Of a stretch of DNA of 64,000 bases, positions 17,773 to 26,612 are shown in pieces (position 1 is the first letter of the stretch; each line of letters begins with the position of its first letter). This DNA comes from Nonomuraea endophytica (GTDB taxonomy: Bacteria; Actinomycetota; Actinomycetes; Streptosporangiales; Streptosporangiaceae), in the NCBI RefSeq assembly GCF_014203235.1, contig NZ_JACHIN010000014.1:1-64000 (forward strand), in the 5' to 3' direction. The notes under the pieces are model-generated. The model was not told the origin of the DNA. It searched no databases and worked only from the letters and a program-made list of their open reading frames with translations. A program made the position numbers and the translations under genes.

Positions 17773-18264
17773 ATGGTGTGGCGGCGACTTCCCTCCTTCG
17801 CTAAAGAATTCTGCGCATTCGCCGCTATATCCGTGATATTCTATCGACTATCACATCTACCGGAGTTGGATGGCCTGCTGCGAGGCATCCTTCTAGGTCG
17901 CCGTAAGGAGATCTATGCCGCAACTCTCGGACTCCATGGAACGCTTCTAGGCTTCATTATTGCGGCTATCACTATCGCTCTGACTTTCGTAAGCTCTCCC
18001 AGATTTGAAATATTGCGCAGGACTGAGCAGTGGCCTCGCCTGTTTGGCTCCTACACAAGAAGTGTGAGATGGGCCGCTATGGCCACTCTCCTATCGCTAA
18101 CAGCGCTACTGGTTGATAATGACACCAATCCGAATCGGTTTGCAGCGGCTCTCTGCTTTACTGCCATTCTCTTTGCGGTATTAACTATTACGCGCATGCT
18201 ATGGGTTACCGAGAAGACCGTAAGGGTCGCAGTCGCCGCGAAGCCCAGGATGCCAGGAGAATAG
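17773..18264 (+). CDS. RexB-like four-segment membrane protein
   Basis: 163 residues from ATG 17773, with gaggtg 8-9 bp upstream. Four hydrophobic segments are visible, at about 12-27, 47-70, 98-115 and 125-143, with a basic loop (SSPRFEILRR) after the second. Lambda RexB is 144 residues with four membrane segments, and from memory its second segment (ATLSSYAGTMIAILIAALTF) lines up with ATLGLHGTLLGFIIAAITI here, followed in both by a basic loop. RexB is thought to depolarise the membrane when activated. Pairing with the upstream RexA-like gene supports the assignment, which remains inference until profile searches are run. Confidence 0.55.
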   Translation: MVWRRLPSFAKEFCAFAAISVIFYRLSHLPELDGLLRGILLGRRKEIYAATLGLHGTLLGFIIAAITIALTFVSSPRFEILRRTEQWPRLFGSYTRSVRWAAMATLLSLTALLVDNDTNPNRFAAALCFTAILFAVLTITRMLWVTEKTVRVAVAAKPRMPGE

Positions 18265-18466
18265 CTTCGTCAAGTGGAAGCTGCTGGATTGTGCGCCTGC
18301 CGATAATTCCGTCCGGCCAGGTCATGGCCTTGCGAAGCCCCGGACGGCATGGGAGGCCTCCGCTCGTTCGTGAAGGATGACTGGTGCGGCATGATGATCG
18401 TTCATTCTTCTTCGTCTGGCCTATCTGACCGTCACGAACGCGTTCGCCGCGCTACGGCTACTGCCG
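18265..18466. other. Gap before broken transposase
   Basis: About 200 bp. The last 70 bp continue the transposase frame upstream without a start codon (LAYLTVTNAFAALRLLP from about 18415). Nothing else is recognised. Confidence 0.4.
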
Positions 18467-19505
18467 ATGAGTGATCATGACAAGGATGTCGAGATTCTCG
18501 CTTTGCGTCATCAGATCATGGTCTTGGAACGGCAGCTCGGTGCCGATGTGCGGGTAGGGTTCGCCCCTGAAGACCGCTTCTTCTTGGCGGCACTTCTGAC
18601 CTCGTTGCCCCGCACCGTCTTACGTCAGCTGCGGCTTGTCGTCCGCCCGGACACCATCCTGCGCTGGCACCGCGAGATCGTGAAACAGCAGCATGCCCGG
18701 ACCTGCCGGCCGAAGCGACGAGGGCGCCCGCCCACGGCCCGCTCCATCCCGCACACTCGTGCTGCGCTTGGTCCGGGAGAACCCATCCTGGGGCTACCGG
18801 CGGGTGCACGGCGAACTCACCACACTCGGCCTCAAGGTCGCGCCGTCCACGGTCTGGGAGATCCTCAAGCAGGAAGGCGTCGACCCTGCACCCGAACGAG
18901 CCTCCACCACCTGGGCCGACTTCCTGCGCACGCAAGCCGAAGCGCTCGTGGCCTGCGACTTCATCGCACCAGCCACCATTGCCGGGCAGCGCCTCTACAT
19001 CCTGGCCGTCATCGAGCACGCCACCAGGCGTATCCGCGTGCTGGGCACCACCGCCCATCCGGCCGCGGCCTGGGTATCCCAGGCGAAAAGAAGCCTCGTC
19101 ATGGACCTGGAGGATGCAGGCTGCCGGGTCCAGTTCCTGATCCGCGATCGGGACGGCAAGTTCCCCGCACTCGTGAACGAGATACTCGCCGAAGCCGGCA
19201 TCCAGACTGTGCTCATCGGCATTCGGATGCCGCGGATGAACTCCATCATGGAGCGATGGGTGCAGACGTGCCGCCGCGAACTCCTGGACCGCTGCTTGAT
19301 CTGGAACGAACGCCATCTACGCCACGCCCTGGCCGAGTACGAGAAGTTCTACAACGAGCATCGTGCTCATCAGGCCCTCGATCAGGCGGCTCCACTTCGC
19401 GGCGTCCCCGGCCCGATCCTCGAACCGGCGCGCATCCTCGACCTGAACGTCAGCCGACGTGACCGACTCGGCGGCATCCTTCACGAATACTCACACGCCG
19501 CTTGA
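18415..19505 (+). pseudogene. Integrase-type transposase with one frameshift
   Basis: Same family as the transposase at 6315. The first part is in one frame (MSDHDKDVEILALRHQIMVL, RPDTILRWHREIVKQQ, GRPPTARSI); near 18750 an extra base moves the remainder into the next frame (TLVLRLVRENPSWGYRRVHG onward), which contains the full rve core: LVACDFIAPAT, FLIRDRDGKF and the Glu in MNSIMERWVQTCRREL, ending LGGILHEYSHAA at 19505. A single +1 base explains the break, and I see no slippery heptamer there, so it is scored as a pseudogene. Confidence 0.75.
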
Positions 19506-20551
19506 CCTGCACGGACGTAATTTTCGGCAGGCGCAGTGTCCCCAGCCGATCCAAGTTGCTTACCGCTCGTTCGACCGGCAGTGGCTCATCCCGGACAACC
19601 GGCTTCTCGTCATGGCCCGTCCGCCGCTCTGGCAGGTCCGCTCCGAGCGCCAGATCTACGTTTCGGAGCAGGACGTGCACGAGATCACCGACGGTCCCGC
19701 GCTGGTGTTTTCTGGACTAATCCCCGATCTGCACCATTTAACGGCAGGAGTGGCGGCGTGCGTCCGCTCTGGCGCGATTGCCAGGGCAGCGTTCCCAATA
19801 TGACCCGGGACCTGCTCGAACACCTCCACATTCGGCTGGGCATTCCCGTCTGCGCAGATGACGTGCTGGCGTATATCGCGGCGATCACCTCACACCCCGG
19901 ATACACCCGCCGATTCCGAGAGCATCTTCGGCAACCGGGCGTCCGCGTCCCGCTCACCGCGAATCCGACGCTGTGGAATCGCGCCGTAGCCATTGGACGC
20001 GAGATCCTCTGGCTCCACACCTACGGCAGCCGCTGCGTCGGTCCCGCCGCCGGGCGGGGACGCTCAGAACGCGCCCTTGTCGAACGATTCGGCGTCAAAT
20101 GCCTGACCTCCGTCAGAGCACTTGGTGACCGGCTCGGCGAGCACCTCGACTATGACCCCAGAGCACAGATACTCACCGTGGGCAGCGGAACATTGGCCCC
20201 GTACGCCAAGAGGTCATCGACTACACGGTCTCCACCCGGCGCATCGTGTGGCGGTGGTTGAACGACCGGACCATCCAGCCTCGAAACAAGCGCCGAACAT
20301 CGGGCCTCGACGACATCACTCAGACCTCCTGGAACCGGGAGTTGACACTCGAATTCCTGGCGCTTCTCTCCGTCCCAACCGGATGCGTCCTGAGGCACCC
20401 TGAGCAGGACCAGGTACTGGCCGACGTGTGCTCGGGGCCGCTAATCGGTCAGGCCGACCTCGCCGCTGCTGGCGTGCTCCCGGTCCCGGAATCAGCGACG
20501 AGGCCGCCGAAGCCAACGCAAGATGGTGCTTGGCCTCTTCCTGACGTCTGA
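19506..20551 (+). pseudogene. Type ISP restriction-modification enzyme, C-terminal remnant
   Basis: Three frames in sequence spell the target-recognition end of a type ISP (LlaGI-like) single-chain restriction-modification protein: FDRQWLIPDNRLLVMARPPL and ALVFSGLIPDLHH in one frame, then LLEHLHIRLGIPVCADDVLA, YIAAITSHPGYTRRF, VPLTANPTLWNRAVAIGREI and LWLHTYGSRC in another, then ELTLEFLALLSV in a third, ending at 20551. The upstream nuclease, helicase and methyltransferase domains have been lost to the transposase copy ending at 19505. It is a dead gene, but shows that this element carried another restriction system. Confidence 0.65.
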
Positions 20552-20831
20552 CCTTAATCAGCGGGTCCTGGATTCGAGTCTGTTGCGTACCGGCTCTGTT
20601 CAGGCCCGAACCCCGTCTGTGGGATCGCGACTGAACTGTGCTAGCGCCGAGACGAGGCTGGCTGGGGCGAGTGACACGGATGGTGGCTCAGCAGGGGTTG
20701 CAACAGGCCAGATCACCCGGCGTTTGAGCCGCGTGTCGGCTGTTGCTGCCGGGAGCTGCGAGATATGGAATTTCCCGAACGACGTCATGTCTTCCTGATG
20801 CGCCCGTCTTGCAGATGAGGAGGAGGGCAAG

Positions 20832-22124
20832 ATGGGTGAGCCGGTGGTGTACAAACGGTGCGGTTGCTCAGCTCAGGACAGGGCGTGCCCCTTCCTGGCT
20901 GATGAAGATCACGGTTCGTGGTACTTCGCGATCCAGGTGCTGGGCCCAAACGGACGCAAGGAGCGGGTGCGGAGGGGCGGCTTCCAGGCAGCGGAGCACG
21001 CCATGCAGGCTGCCCGCGAACTCGCTGCCGCCGATAGTCCTGGTTCGGTGAGCGCAGCGTTCACAGTGGCGCAGTGGCTGCGCCACTGGCTGACCACTCT
21101 CCAACCTGTCCGCGAGCGGACGAGGCAGGGTTACGCCGATCATGTACGGATCCACCTGATCCCCGGCTTGGGCCGGATCCCGCTCGGGGAACTGGGGCCA
21201 GTTGACCTGCGGCGCTTCTTCGCCAGCCTGGTTCAACGGCGCACTCGGTACGGCAAGGCGCTGTCGCCGTCCACCGTGCAGCGGATCCACGCCACCTTGC
21301 GGGCGGCACTCAACGAAGCGATTCGCGAAGGTTTGATCGACACGAACCCGGCGCGCCGGTTGCGGCTGCCGCGTACCCGGCGTCCCCATGCCCAGGTCTG
21401 GACTCGAAGCCGGGTAACGGTGTGGCAGGCCACGGGGCAGCGTCCGGCGGTGGCGGTGTGGACGACCGAATACCTGACGGCGTTCTTGGACTATGTCCGT
21501 GAAGATGCCCTGTATCCGCTGTGGTGGTTGGCTGCCCTGCGCGGCTTGCGTCGCGGAGAGCTCGCCGGGCTGCGGTGGGTGGACATCGGCCTGGAAGTTC
21601 GCGAGCTCACGGTCGTCCAGCAGCTCATCCACGTCAATGGCCGGCTGCACGTCGTCCCGCCTAAGAGTGAGGCGAGTCAGCGCACGATCGCCTTGGACAC
21701 CGAGACGATCCGCCTCCTGCGCCGCCATCAGCAACGCCAGCGCCAGAAGGGGCTGGATGTCGCTGGCTGGGTGTTCACCCGTGAGGACGGCCAGCCGATA
21801 CGACCGGACTACCTGACCTACCGGTTCCGCTATCTGGTGGCGGCCAGTGGACTGCCTCCGGTACGGCTGCACGACCTGCGGCACGGCGCTGCCTCTACCG
21901 CGTTGGCCGCGCATGTGGACCTGCGGACGGTCCAGGGCCAGCTCGGGCACGCCAGTATTGTGCTGACCTCCGACACCTACACCTCGGTCCTGCCCGAACT
22001 CCATCACGAGGCGGCCGAGGCGACCGCACGCCTGGTCATGAGCACAGCGCGAAGGACAGGTCACCGGCTGCGGAAACGCACACTTCGGCTCCGGCGTCGC
22101 CCCACGAACCGGCCGCCACGCTAA
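20832..22124 (+). CDS. Tyrosine recombinase (element integrase)
   Basis: 430 residues; ATG 20832 has a very good ribosome site (aggaggagggcaag). The N-terminal ~60 residues resemble an AP2-type arm-binding region, residues ~70-170 a SAM-like core-binding domain, and 210-415 the catalytic domain with the usual set: R in LRGLRRGELAGLRW, K in PKSEASQRTI, H-x-x-R in LHDLRHGAAST, H in GQLGHASIV and the nucleophilic Tyr in SDTYTSVLPEL. It would integrate and excise the element at the tRNA-Lys 3' end. Leaving aside the IS inserted at its stop codon, it ends only about 107 bp from the tRNA repeat. No excisionase gene is obvious. Confidence 0.9.
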   Translation: MGEPVVYKRCGCSAQDRACPFLADEDHGSWYFAIQVLGPNGRKERVRRGGFQAAEHAMQAARELAAADSPGSVSAAFTVAQWLRHWLTTLQPVRERTRQGYADHVRIHLIPGLGRIPLGELGPVDLRRFFASLVQRRTRYGKALSPSTVQRIHATLRAALNEAIREGLIDTNPARRLRLPRTRRPHAQVWTRSRVTVWQATGQRPAVAVWTTEYLTAFLDYVREDALYPLWWLAALRGLRRGELAGLRWVDIGLEVRELTVVQQLIHVNGRLHVVPPKSEASQRTIALDTETIRLLRRHQQRQRQKGLDVAGWVFTREDGQPIRPDYLTYRFRYLVAASGLPPVRLHDLRHGAASTALAAHVDLRTVQGQLGHASIVLTSDTYTSVLPELHHEAAEATARLVMSTARRTGHRLRKRTLRLRRRPTNRPPR

Positions 22125-23021
22125 GAGGTCCTAACAGAATGGTCAGCGGGCGAGGCGTCGCCAGCAGATGATCGCCGCGGCGAGCTTCATGAAGGCTTCG
22201 TGGATGTCGTCGCGGACTTCCCAGCGGATGCGCAGGCGGCGGAACCAGTGTAGGAGTGCGATCGTTCGTTCGACGACCCATCGGTGGATGCCCAGGCCGG
22301 AGCCGTGTGGGGTGCCTCGGCGGGCGATGATGGGTTTGATGCCGGTGCGCCAGACCAGGCGTCGGTACTTGTCGTGGTCGTAGCCGCGGTCGGCGTACAG
22401 GCAGGCGGGCCGCTTGCGAGGCCGTCCCACCCGGCCCCGGACGGGCGGGATCGACTTGATGAGTGGCATGAGCTGGGTGACGTCGTTGCGGTTGCCGCCA
22501 GTCAGGGAGACAGCCAGGGGGATGCCACCTCCGTCGGTGATGACGTGGTGTTTCGAGCCCGGCTTGGCGCGGTCGACCGGGCTCGGGCCGGTTTTGGGCC
22601 GCCTTTGAGCGCCCGGACGTGCGAGCTGTCGATCACCGCCTTGGACCAGTCCAGATGGCCGGCGGCGTGCAATTCGGCGAGCAGGAGCTGGTGCAGCCGA
22701 TCCCAGACGCCGGCCTGGTGCCAGTCGCGTAGCCGCCGCCAGCAGGTCATGCCGGAGCCGGAGCCCAGTTCCTGCGGCAGGAACTCCCACGGGATCGCGG
22801 TGTAGAGCACGAACAAGATGCCCTGCAACGCCAGCCGGTCATCCAGCCGCTTACGTCCCGGATGGTGCCGGCGCCGCTCCGCCTTCGGCAGCAGCGGCTC
22901 GATCCGTTCCCACAGACTGTCCGGCACGATCCACGGTAGTTGCTCGCCCTTCTTCACACGAAGATCAACGACCAGCAGCGCTACAGGACACGGTTCTAGA
23001 TCATTTTGTTAGGAGCTCTAA
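22122..23021 (-). mobile_element. IS5-family (IS427-type) insertion sequence, complete, 894 bp with TAA target duplication
   Basis: The element spans 22125-23018. Its ends are imperfect 17-bp inverted repeats (gaggtcctaacagaatg and the complement of cattttgttaggagctc, 14 of 17 matching). TAA is duplicated at 22122-22124 and 23019-23021; the left copy is the integrase stop codon itself, so the integrase stayed intact. Two overlapping minus-strand frames encode the transposase. Confidence 0.8.
22143..22957 (-). CDS. IS5-family transposase, two frames joined by a predicted -1 frameshift
   Basis: The first frame runs from ATG 22957 (IVPDSLWERIEPLLPK, GSGMTCWRRLRDWHQAGVW, AVIDSSHVRALKGGPK). The second frame runs to 22143 and carries SKHHVITDGGGIPLAVSLTG, LYADRGYDHDKYRR and HRWVVERTIALLHWFRRLR, with the DDE residues in VIDSS, ADRGYD and VVERT. 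At 22592-22598 the minus strand reads CCCAAAA in the phase required for -1 slippage, and slipping there joins the two halves exactly (GGPK to TGPSPVD). Programmed -1 frameshifting is normal for the IS427 group, so this copy is probably active. Confidence 0.8.
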
Positions 23022-23127
23022 GCACAGTGCTGGAAGGCTCCGTAGTGCCGCATGTCCCAGGCGTGACCCAGGTATGACCCATCTCTTGATTCTTTGATCA
23101 AGGGGTGGGTGAATCTGCACGTCAAGG

Positions 23128-23203
23128 TGGTAGGGCGCCCGGGGCTCGAACCCGGAACCTACGGATTAAAAGTCCGCAGCTCTGCCAATTGAGCTAACGC
23201 CCC
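23128..23203 (-). tRNA. tRNA-Lys(UUU)
   Basis: Cloverleaf read on the minus strand: acceptor GGGGCGT pairs with GCGCCCT (two G-U pairs), anticodon loop CTTTTAA, T-arm GGGTTCGAGCCC, and an encoded CCA. The 3' 48 bp are repeated at 7702, so this gene is the integration site. Its 3' half was probably supplied by the incoming element. Confidence 0.95.
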
Positions 23204-23242
23204 TTGCAACATGCAGCGTACCGAGGTTACCCGTCAGTACGC

Positions 23243-23261
23243 GACCGGCTTCCCGCCGGTC
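23243..23261. terminator. Short GC hairpin between tRNA-Lys and acyl-CoA dehydrogenase gene
   Basis: Perfect 7-bp arms gaccggc/gccggtc around a 5-base loop. It lies 57 bp past the stop of the dehydrogenase gene on the minus strand, so it could terminate that transcript. Confidence 0.4.
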
Positions 23262-23318
23262 ACGATAACGTACGCGTCCCAGTGAGGCAGGTGTGAAGCC
23301 CGCACCGGGACACGCGGG

Positions 23319-24473
23319 TCAGCGGTAGGCGGACAGGCCGGTCAGGGCTTCGCCCAGGACGAGGGTGTGGATTTCCTGCGTTCCCTCGTACGTCAGGACG
23401 CTTTCGAGGTTGTTCATGTGGCGGATCACCGGGTATTCGAGGGTGATGCCGTTTCCGCCCAGGATCGAGCGGGCCTGGCGGGCGATGTCCAGGGCGGCGC
23501 GGACGTTGGCCAGTTTGCCGAAGCTGACCTGGCGGGGGTTCAAATTCCCTGCGTCCTTCAGGGCTCCCAGGTGGAAGGCGGTCAGGGAGGCCTGGGCGGT
23601 GCCGACGTACATCCAGGCGAGCTTTTCCTGGGTCAGCTGGAACGCGCCGATCGGCTTGCCGAACTGGACTCGGGTCTTGGAGTAGTCGACGGCGGATTCC
23701 AGGCAGGCTCGGGCGGCGCCCACTACGCCCCAGAGGATGCCGAAGCGGGCTTCTGAGAGGCAGGACAGGGGACCCTTGAGGCCGGAGACTTCTGGGAGGA
23801 CTGCGGTTGACGGGAGGCGGACGTCGTCGAAGTAGAGGGACGAGGTCACCGATGCTCTCAGGGACAGCTTCTTGTGGATCTCAGGGGCGGAGAAGCCGGG
23901 CGTGTCGGTCGGGACGACGAAGCCCCTGATGCCGTCGTCGGTCTGCGCCCACACCACCGCGACGTCCGCGATGGACCCGTTGGTGATCCACATCTTGGCG
24001 CCGTTGAGGATCCAGTCGGAGCCGTCGCGCTTGGCGAAGGTGCGCATGTTGGAGGGGTCGGAGCCGTGGTCGGGCTCGGTCAGGCCGAAGCAGCCGATCG
24101 CCTCACCCGACGCCATGCGCGGGAGCCATTCCTCCTTCTGCTCGGCGGAGCCGTACTTCCAGATGGGGAACATCGCCAGGGAACCCTGAACCGAGACGAA
24201 CGACCGCAGTCCGGAGTCGCCCGCCTCCAGCTCGCGGCAGGCCACGCCGTAGGAGGTGGCATCGGTGCCGGCGCAGCCGTACCCCTCCAAATGCATTCCT
24301 AGCAGGCCTAGTTCCCCCAGGGCGGGTGCGAGTTCGCGAGCCGGGAAGGTGCCCCTTTCGAACCAGTCGGCCACGTCGGGGAGGATGCGGTCCGTGACGA
24401 AAGACGTGACCGTGTCACGGATCAGGCGCTGGTCAGGGTTGAGCCGATCGTCTATACGCAGCAGGTCTTCCAT
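23319..24473 (-). CDS. gcdH: Acyl-CoA dehydrogenase, probably glutaryl-CoA dehydrogenase
   Basis: 384 residues; ATG 24473 follows a gaggag ribosome site. The full acyl-CoA dehydrogenase fold is present: FAD/substrate region FGLTEPDHGSDPSNM, middle domain WILNGAKMWITNGS, and C-terminal helices with the catalytic base in YEGTQEIHTLVLG. The Arg in SGLRSFVSVQGSL sits where glutaryl-CoA dehydrogenases bind the distal carboxylate, and the ending EALTG-SAYR fits that subfamily. The enzyme oxidises and decarboxylates glutaryl-CoA to crotonyl-CoA in lysine and tryptophan breakdown. It is the first core gene outside the integrated element. Confidence 0.75.
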   Translation of the reverse strand: MEDLLRIDDRLNPDQRLIRDTVTSFVTDRILPDVADWFERGTFPARELAPALGELGLLGMHLEGYGCAGTDATSYGVACRELEAGDSGLRSFVSVQGSLAMFPIWKYGSAEQKEEWLPRMASGEAIGCFGLTEPDHGSDPSNMRTFAKRDGSDWILNGAKMWITNGSIADVAVVWAQTDDGIRGFVVPTDTPGFSAPEIHKKLSLRASVTSSLYFDDVRLPSTAVLPEVSGLKGPLSCLSEARFGILWGVVGAARACLESAVDYSKTRVQFGKPIGAFQLTQEKLAWMYVGTAQASLTAFHLGALKDAGNLNPRQVSFGKLANVRAALDIARQARSILGGNGITLEYPVIRHMNNLESVLTYEGTQEIHTLVLGEALTGLSAYR

Positions 24474-24563
24474 GACGGTCCTCTCCTCGCGTAAGGGGCT
24501 ACCAGGGTTCTACCAGGGGGAATCCCGATGTGCGAACGCCGGGTCCCGGGGCAGTCTTGAGGC

Positions 24564-24833
24564 ATGAGCGAATCGAACATCAAGCAGCTGCGTCGGACCA
24601 ACAAGGGCAAGATCGCGGGCGGCGTTTGCGCCGGTGTCGGCGAGTACGTCGGGATCGACGCCAACCTCATCCGGATCGGCCTCGCGATCGCGACCCTGTT
24701 CGGCGGCCTGGGCGTGGGCCTCTACGCCATCGGCTGGCTCCTCATCCCCGAAGAGGGCAGGAACGAGTCGATCGTCCAGGACCTGATCGGCAAGCAGCAG
24801 GCCAAGAAGAACGACGACGTCTGGCAGCAGTGA
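24564..24833 (+). CDS. PspC-domain membrane protein
   Basis: 89 residues: KIAGGVCAGVGEYVGIDANL is the PspC signature and residues ~36-58 form one membrane helix (IRIGLAIATLFGGLGVGLYA). PspC-type proteins take part in envelope-stress responses; in actinomycetes they are small stand-alone proteins of unclear role. It is divergent from the dehydrogenase gene and ends immediately next to the convergent MFS gene (stops at 24831-24833 and 24834-24836). Confidence 0.85.
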   Translation: MSESNIKQLRRTNKGKIAGGVCAGVGEYVGIDANLIRIGLAIATLFGGLGVGLYAIGWLLIPEEGRNESIVQDLIGKQQAKKNDDVWQQ

Positions 24834-26111
24834 TCAGGCGGTGGCCCGGGCGCGCACCCGGGCGGCGACGTCACCGCGGGACTCGGTCCAGAGCATGGCG
24901 AGCACGGCCGCCGAGGTCACTCCCATGACCCCGGCCAGCGCGACCACCGGCTCAGGACCGAGTCTCTCCGCGGCGAATCCGCCGACCAGGATGCCCATGC
25001 CCTGCACGGCCATCAGCCCCGACTGCACCAGGCCGAACGCCTGACCCCGGCGTTCGGCCGGAACACACTGTACGAACGCGGCATTGGCCGCGAGCTGATA
25101 GGCGCCTCCGATGCCGGACAGGATCCACAGCGCCAGCACGACGGCCAGCGGCGGCCGCATAGCCGACAAGATCAGCGGGGCGCAGCTCAGCATCGCCATC
25201 CACCCCATCACCCGCAGGCGTCCCGATGGTGTGACGAACCTGCTGAAAAGGAACCCGCCCAGCACCGTGCCCGTCGGCATCGCCGCCATCAGCAGGCCGG
25301 TGACGACGGCGACAGGCAGCTCCGAGGTCAAGGTCGCCGCATACGGTACGGCGATGCCCTCAGGAAGCACGTAGAAGCCGCAGAGCCACGCGAACAACAC
25401 CAGCGTCCGCAACTTCTTGTCGCCGAACACGAGCCCGGCTCCAGCCCGGGTCATGGTCCACATGGATGGTTTCGCGCCCTCGCGGGTCGCGGACGCGCGC
25501 CGCCGTACCCCGGAGACGAGGATCAGCGCGGAGGCGAGGAAGGTCGCCGCGTCGAGAGCGAGCGCGCGGTACGGCCCGAGCGTCGCGATCAGCGCGCCAC
25601 CCGCGGCGAACCCCAGCATCTGGACGGCCTGGTTGGTCATGTTCTGCAGCGCAGAGCCGGCGACATAGCGGTCACCGACCAGGATCTCGGGCAGCAGCGC
25701 CGCCCGCGCGGCCGAGAACGGCGCGCTGAGCAGCACGACGAAGAACACCAGCCCGCACAGGACCGGGAACGGCATGCCGGGCACGGCCATGGCCGCGACC
25801 AGCAGCGCCCGCAGGACGTCACACGTGATCATGACACCGCGCCTGGCGAACCGGTCGGCGAGCCCGGCTAGCAGCGGCCCGCCGAGGATGGACGGCAGGT
25901 AGGTGAGCGCGTAGACGGCCGCGGTGGCGGCCGGGGACTTCGTCCGCTCATACACCAGTACGGCCAGCGCCACCTGGGCAAGCTGGTCCCCGAGCAGGGA
26001 CAGACCTTGCGCGTACCAGAGCGCACGGAACTCGCGTATGGCGATGACCTCGCCATACGTCGCCTGTCGCTCGACGGCACGTCTGTGCCGCCCCGGAAGC
26101 CTGGCCCCCAT
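24834..26111 (-). CDS. MFS transporter (EntS/drug-efflux-like)
   Basis: 425 residues with about 12 hydrophobic segments. The N-terminal phrase REFRALWYAQGLSLLGDQLA and the A-loop motif LAGLADRFARRGVM are typical of the MFS_3 group to which enterobactin exporter EntS and macrolide efflux proteins belong. The substrate is unknown. The first ~25 residues are basic and not conserved-looking, so the true start may be further downstream than ATG 26111, but no better one stands out. Confidence 0.8.
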   Translation of the reverse strand: MGARLPGRHRRAVERQATYGEVIAIREFRALWYAQGLSLLGDQLAQVALAVLVYERTKSPAATAAVYALTYLPSILGGPLLAGLADRFARRGVMITCDVLRALLVAAMAVPGMPFPVLCGLVFFVVLLSAPFSAARAALLPEILVGDRYVAGSALQNMTNQAVQMLGFAAGGALIATLGPYRALALDAATFLASALILVSGVRRRASATREGAKPSMWTMTRAGAGLVFGDKKLRTLVLFAWLCGFYVLPEGIAVPYAATLTSELPVAVVTGLLMAAMPTGTVLGGFLFSRFVTPSGRLRVMGWMAMLSCAPLILSAMRPPLAVVLALWILSGIGGAYQLAANAAFVQCVPAERRGQAFGLVQSGLMAVQGMGILVGGFAAERLGPEPVVALAGVMGVTSAAVLAMLWTESRGDVAARVRARATA

Positions 26112-26228
26112 AGGACTCCGCTGCGCCTGACTCAGTGTGTTCGGTATGTCACCTAAGGTGCCCGATCACCTGGCACGCCGCAACCGAAAGCTTCCAAGCA
26201 CTTGCAAACTGTAATCGCCGAGGAGCCG

Positions 26229-26579
26229 TTACCAGCCGAGCTCGTGAAGTCTGTCGTCATCAATCCCGAAATGATGGGCGATCTCGTGCACGACGGTGAT
26301 CTGGACTTCTTCCACCACGTCGTCCTCGGTGTCACACATCTGGCAGATGGGATTGCGGTAGATCTCGATGCGGTCGGGCAAGACTCCTGCGTACCAGTCG
26401 CCACGCTCGGTCAGGGGGATACCGGTGTACAGCCCGAGGAGGTTGGGCTCCGGCGGATCATCGACCACCACAACCACGACGTTGTCCATGAGCCTGGTCA
26501 GCTCCGACGGAATCGTGTCCAATGCCTCGGCCACGAGTTCCTCGAACTTCTCCCGCGGAACCTCGATCACAGTTTCCAT
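26229..26579 (-). CDS. Zinicin-like metallopeptidase family protein
   Basis: 116 residues from ATG 26579. The zinc site HEIAHHFGIDD (HExxHH) is near residue 99, preceded by the typical PDRIEIYRNPI strand and CDTEDD. These small minimal zincins are widespread in actinobacteria; the fold predicts protease activity but no substrate is known. Its frame is open far upstream only because it runs antisense to the metallophosphoesterase gene. It is divergent from that gene with 33 bp between starts. Confidence 0.85.
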   Translation of the reverse strand: METVIEVPREKFEELVAEALDTIPSELTRLMDNVVVVVVDDPPEPNLLGLYTGIPLTERGDWYAGVLPDRIEIYRNPICQMCDTEDDVVEEVQITVVHEIAHHFGIDDDRLHELGW

Positions 26580-26612
26580 TCTGCCCTGTCCGTCGGGTAA
26601 GCAAGAAAGCGT

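Noticed and set aside
18415..19505. Programmed frameshift in the integrase-type transposase
   Set aside because: The break is a single extra base with no slippery heptamer, and the intact relative at 6315 is one continuous frame.
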